A stretch of 7,104 nucleotides of DNA, from assembly GCA_007130355.1 (NCBI GenBank), contig SLSQ01000148.1, positions 1-7,104 on the forward strand. Direction: 5' to 3'. The notes under the pieces are model-generated. The model saw nothing but the letters and a program-made list of their open reading frames with translations. It ran no database searches and was not told where the DNA came from. Position 1 is the first letter of the stretch, and every line of letters starts with the position of its first letter. Position numbers and translations under genes: made by a program. Source of the stretch: Trueperaceae bacterium. GTDB taxonomy: Bacteria > Deinococcota > Deinococci > Deinococcales > Trueperaceae. Shown piece by piece: positions 5,247-7,104 of the stretch.

Positions 5247-6194
5247 ATGTCCGAATCGCACGACCCAACGGCCCCCGGCATCGACGCCGGGCGTATCTGG
5301 TTCGACGGGCGCCTCGTGCCGCAGGAACAGGCGCAGGTGTCGGTCCTCACGCACGCGATGCACTACGGGACCAGCGTGTTCGAAGGCATTCGTGCCTACG
5401 CCACCGACCGCGGTCCGGCGGTCTTCCGACTGCGCGACCACAGCCGCCGGCTGCTCGAGTCGGCGCGCATCCTGGGCATGCGGAACGACCTTCCGTCGGT
5501 CGAGGAGATCGACGACGCGATCCTCGCGACGATCCGCGCGAACGACCGCGCGAGCTGCTACGTCCGGCCGCTGCTCTGGTACGGGGCCGAGTCGCTCGGC
5601 GTGAATCCGGGCCGCAACCGGGTGCACTTCATGGTCGCGACCTGGTCGTGGGGCACCTACCTCGGCGACGAGGCGGTCGCCAAGGGCGCGCGCCTGATCA
5701 CGAGCTCGTGGCGCCGCAGTCCGGCGGACGTGATGCCCACCAAGGCGAAGGCCGGCGGCAACTACGTGAACAGCGTGCTCGCCAACCAGGAGGCGCGCGA
5801 ACTCGGCTACGACGAGGCGCTCCTCCTCGACGCGCAGGGGTTCGTGGCCGAGGGGTCGGGCGAGAACCTGTTCCTGGTCCGGGACGGCGTGCTCTACCCG
5901 GTCGCCCACTCGGTGAACCTGCGCGGCATCACCCGCGACTCGGTGATCCGGCTCGCCGAGGCGGACGGCGTGACGGTGCGCGAGTCGATGGCGACGCGCG
6001 ACGAGCTCTATACCGCCGACGAGGTGTTCATGGTGGGCACCGCCGCCGAGGTGACGCCGATCGCCGAGATCGACCGCCGCCCGATCGGCGCCGGAGCGGC
6101 CGGTCCGTTCGCGATGCGGATGCGCGAGCGGTACCTCGCCGCGGCGACCGGCGAGGACGAGCGGTTCGCCGCCTGGCTGACCTTCGTGTCGTGA
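5247..6194 (+). CDS. ilvE: Branched-chain amino acid aminotransferase
   Basis: Transfers the amino group between glutamate and the keto acids of leucine, isoleucine and valine, the last step of their synthesis and first of their breakdown; cytoplasmic, PLP-dependent. The 315-residue protein is a full-length fold-type IV enzyme: HAMHYGTSVFEGIRAY at 36-51, YVRPLLWYG at 105-113, MPTKAKAGGNYVNS at 163-176 with the Schiff-base Lys168, EGSGENLFLV at 202-211, GITRDSVI at 227-234, and DEVFMVGTAAEVTPI at 258-272 (cofactor and substrate loop). Glu202 and the GTAAE turn are as in the E. coli enzyme, which separates it from D-amino acid transaminase and aminodeoxychorismate lyase relatives. ATG at 5247 is set by GGGAGG 12 nt before and by the usual N-terminus ending in IWFDGRLV. 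It is divergent from galE, and a transporter gene follows after 50 bp on the same strand. Confidence 0.96.
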   Translation: MSESHDPTAPGIDAGRIWFDGRLVPQEQAQVSVLTHAMHYGTSVFEGIRAYATDRGPAVFRLRDHSRRLLESARILGMRNDLPSVEEIDDAILATIRANDRASCYVRPLLWYGAESLGVNPGRNRVHFMVATWSWGTYLGDEAVAKGARLITSSWRRSPADVMPTKAKAGGNYVNSVLANQEARELGYDEALLLDAQGFVAEGSGENLFLVRDGVLYPVAHSVNLRGITRDSVIRLAEADGVTVRESMATRDELYTADEVFMVGTAAEVTPIAEIDRRPIGAGAAGPFAMRMRERYLAAATGEDERFAAWLTFVS

Positions 6195-6204
6195 CCCCGA
6201 CCGC

Positions 6205-6216
6205 GACGCCGGCGTC
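6205..6216. repeat. 12-bp perfect palindrome between ilvE and the transporter gene
   Basis: GACGCCGGCGTC is its own reverse complement and lies in the 50-bp gap. There is no loop or T-run, so it is not a terminator. It could be a protein-binding site or chance; methylation of this kind of sequence is also possible. Confidence 0.25.
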
Positions 6217-6244
6217 CGGCGTCCGGTCGTGCGGCTGAGCGACC

Positions 6245-7104
6245 GTGGATCCCCTCGCTCTGACGCTGGTGCTGACCTCGGCCGGTCTGCACGCCACCTG
6301 GAACCTGCTCGCGAAGCGGGTGCTGGGTGGCGCGTCGGTGACGTGGGCGTACGCCACGGTCGGCACGCTGGCGCTGACCCCGGCCGGCCTCTGGGCCGTA
6401 CGGGACGGCCTCGGAACGATGCCGCCGTGGACCGTGACGTTCGTGCTGGGGAGCGCCGTGCTGCACATGGGCTACATGCTCTCGCTGCAGCGCGGCTACG
6501 CGGCCGGGGACCTGTCGCTGGTCTACCCGCTGGCGCGCGGCAGCGGCCCGGTCCTGGCGACCGCCATCGCGGTGGTCGCTCTCGGCGAGCGCCCCGCCCC
6601 GGCGACCTACCTGGGAACCGCCCTGGTCGCCGTCTCGGCGTTCGCCCTGGTGGGCGGACGGCCCGGAACGCGGGCGGACGGTCGGACCGTCGCGTTCGGG
6701 CTGGCGACCGGCGCCTTCATCGCGAGCTACACGGTCTGGGACGCGGCGGCGGTGGCACGGATCGGGATCGTTCCGATCCTGTTCGCTTGGTGGTCGGAGG
6801 CGGCGCGCGCGGCGCTGCTGACGCCGTGGGCGTGGCGCGACCGGCGGCGGCTCGGTGCGGCGTTGCGGGCGCGGCCGGGCGCGATCGTGGGGGTGGGCGT
6901 GCTCAGCCCGGCGGCGTACCTGCTCGTGCTCTACGCCTTCCAGCTGGCGCCGGTGAGCCTGGTCGCTCCGACCCGCGAGGTGAGCATCCTGTTCACGGTC
7001 GTGGCGGGCGCCGGACTTCTGGGCGAGGGCGGCTGGCGCCGGCGTCTGGCCGCCGGCGCCGGCATGGCGCTCGGCGTGGCGCTCCTGGCCGCCTTCGGGA
7101 CGTC
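6245..7104 (+). CDS. EamA/DMT-family transporter (3' end cut by window edge)
   Basis: The frame from GTG at 6245 stays open to the window end, giving 286 visible residues. It is a polytopic inner-membrane protein of the drug/metabolite transporter superfamily, with the typical two EamA repeats. Repeat one (about residues 5-137) ends with LSLVYPLARGSGP at 90-102 and GERPAP at 114-119; repeat two (about 149-286) has the matching VSLVAPTREVSILF at 237-250 and a GEGGW at 260-264. About nine or ten hydrophobic helices are visible, and family members have ten, so only a short tail is missing. Exported or imported substrate is unknown; relatives move amino acids, nucleosides, sugars or drugs. GTG is the first start after an in-frame TGA at 6236-6238 and directly precedes helix one. 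No strong Shine-Dalgarno is seen. It follows ilvE by 50 bp on the same strand, so co-transcription and an amino-acid export role are plausible but unproven. Confidence 0.9.
   Translation, partial: MDPLALTLVLTSAGLHATWNLLAKRVLGGASVTWAYATVGTLALTPAGLWAVRDGLGTMPPWTVTFVLGSAVLHMGYMLSLQRGYAAGDLSLVYPLARGSGPVLATAIAVVALGERPAPATYLGTALVAVSAFALVGGRPGTRADGRTVAFGLATGAFIASYTVWDAAAVARIGIVPILFAWWSEAARAALLTPWAWRDRRRLGAALRARPGAIVGVGVLSPAAYLLVLYAFQLAPVSLVAPTREVSILFTVVAGAGLLGEGGWRRRLAAGAGMALGVALLAAFGT

Noticed and set aside
3981..5909. A 642-codon minus-strand open frame covering ilvE and galE
   Set aside because: It is another frame over genes whose catalytic motifs are intact; the composition is low-complexity and it has no start signal of its own.
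3800..6238. An 812-codon open frame on the plus strand, antisense to galE and then out of frame with ilvE
   Set aside because: Its translation is dominated by Arg, Gly, Ala, Pro and Asp with no recognisable motif, and it crosses two genes with strong family motifs. Long open antisense frames are expected at this GC content.
6195..6244. A terminator between ilvE and the transporter gene
   Set aside because: The only symmetric element is a loopless 12-bp palindrome, and no T-run follows, so read-through is more likely.
6008..6468. Two minus-strand open frames of about 150 codons over the end of ilvE and the start of the transporter gene
   Set aside because: They overlap real coding sequence on the other strand, overlap each other, and show no motif, signal peptide or start signal.

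Overview
The window is very GC-rich DNA packed with genes. It carries eight protein genes, two of them cut by the window edges, and no RNA gene, insertion sequence or CRISPR array that I can see. The base composition, the long spurious open frames, a secreted protein that resembles Deinococcus secreted proteins as I remember them, and -10 boxes set about 6 nt before a start codon all suggest a high-GC member of Deinococcota, perhaps of the Truepera type. Nothing here is a marker gene, so this placement is inference; another high-GC phylum remains possible.

Layout from left to right: the 3' part of a CPBP-family intramembrane protease gene (+) runs in from the left edge. It converges on, and overlaps by 71 bp, a minus-strand run that reads from right to left: galE (UDP-glucose 4-epimerase), a small secreted protein of unrecognised family, ribH (lumazine synthase), an enlarged TspO-like membrane protein, a small Cys4 zinc-finger protein resembling the FBP/FusB C-terminal domain, and a class I/II aminotransferase. 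To the right of galE and divergent from it lie ilvE (branched-chain aminotransferase, +) and an EamA-type transporter gene (+) that runs off the right edge.

The tightest unit is ribH, TspO-like, zinc finger and aminotransferase. Every junction is a 4-nt stop/start overlap (ATGA, ATGA, and GTGA if the aminotransferase starts at GTG), so the four are very likely co-transcribed and translationally coupled. ribH appears to have its own extended -10 promoter that would yield a leaderless mRNA. galE also has a -10 box at the leaderless distance, while ilvE has a conventional leader with a GGGAGG ribosome-binding site. Two gaps hold structure: the 163-bp stretch between galE and the secreted-protein gene (a probable terminator hairpin plus further hairpins) and the 115-bp divergent galE/ilvE region (nested inverted repeats next to the ilvE -10 box).

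I do not see a clear undescribed system such as a defence island, toxin pair or biosynthetic cluster. Most of the genes are housekeeping or metabolic. The observations most worth a second look are the coupled four-gene cassette, the leaderless promoters, the unrecognised secreted protein, and the inverted repeats between the divergent promoters.
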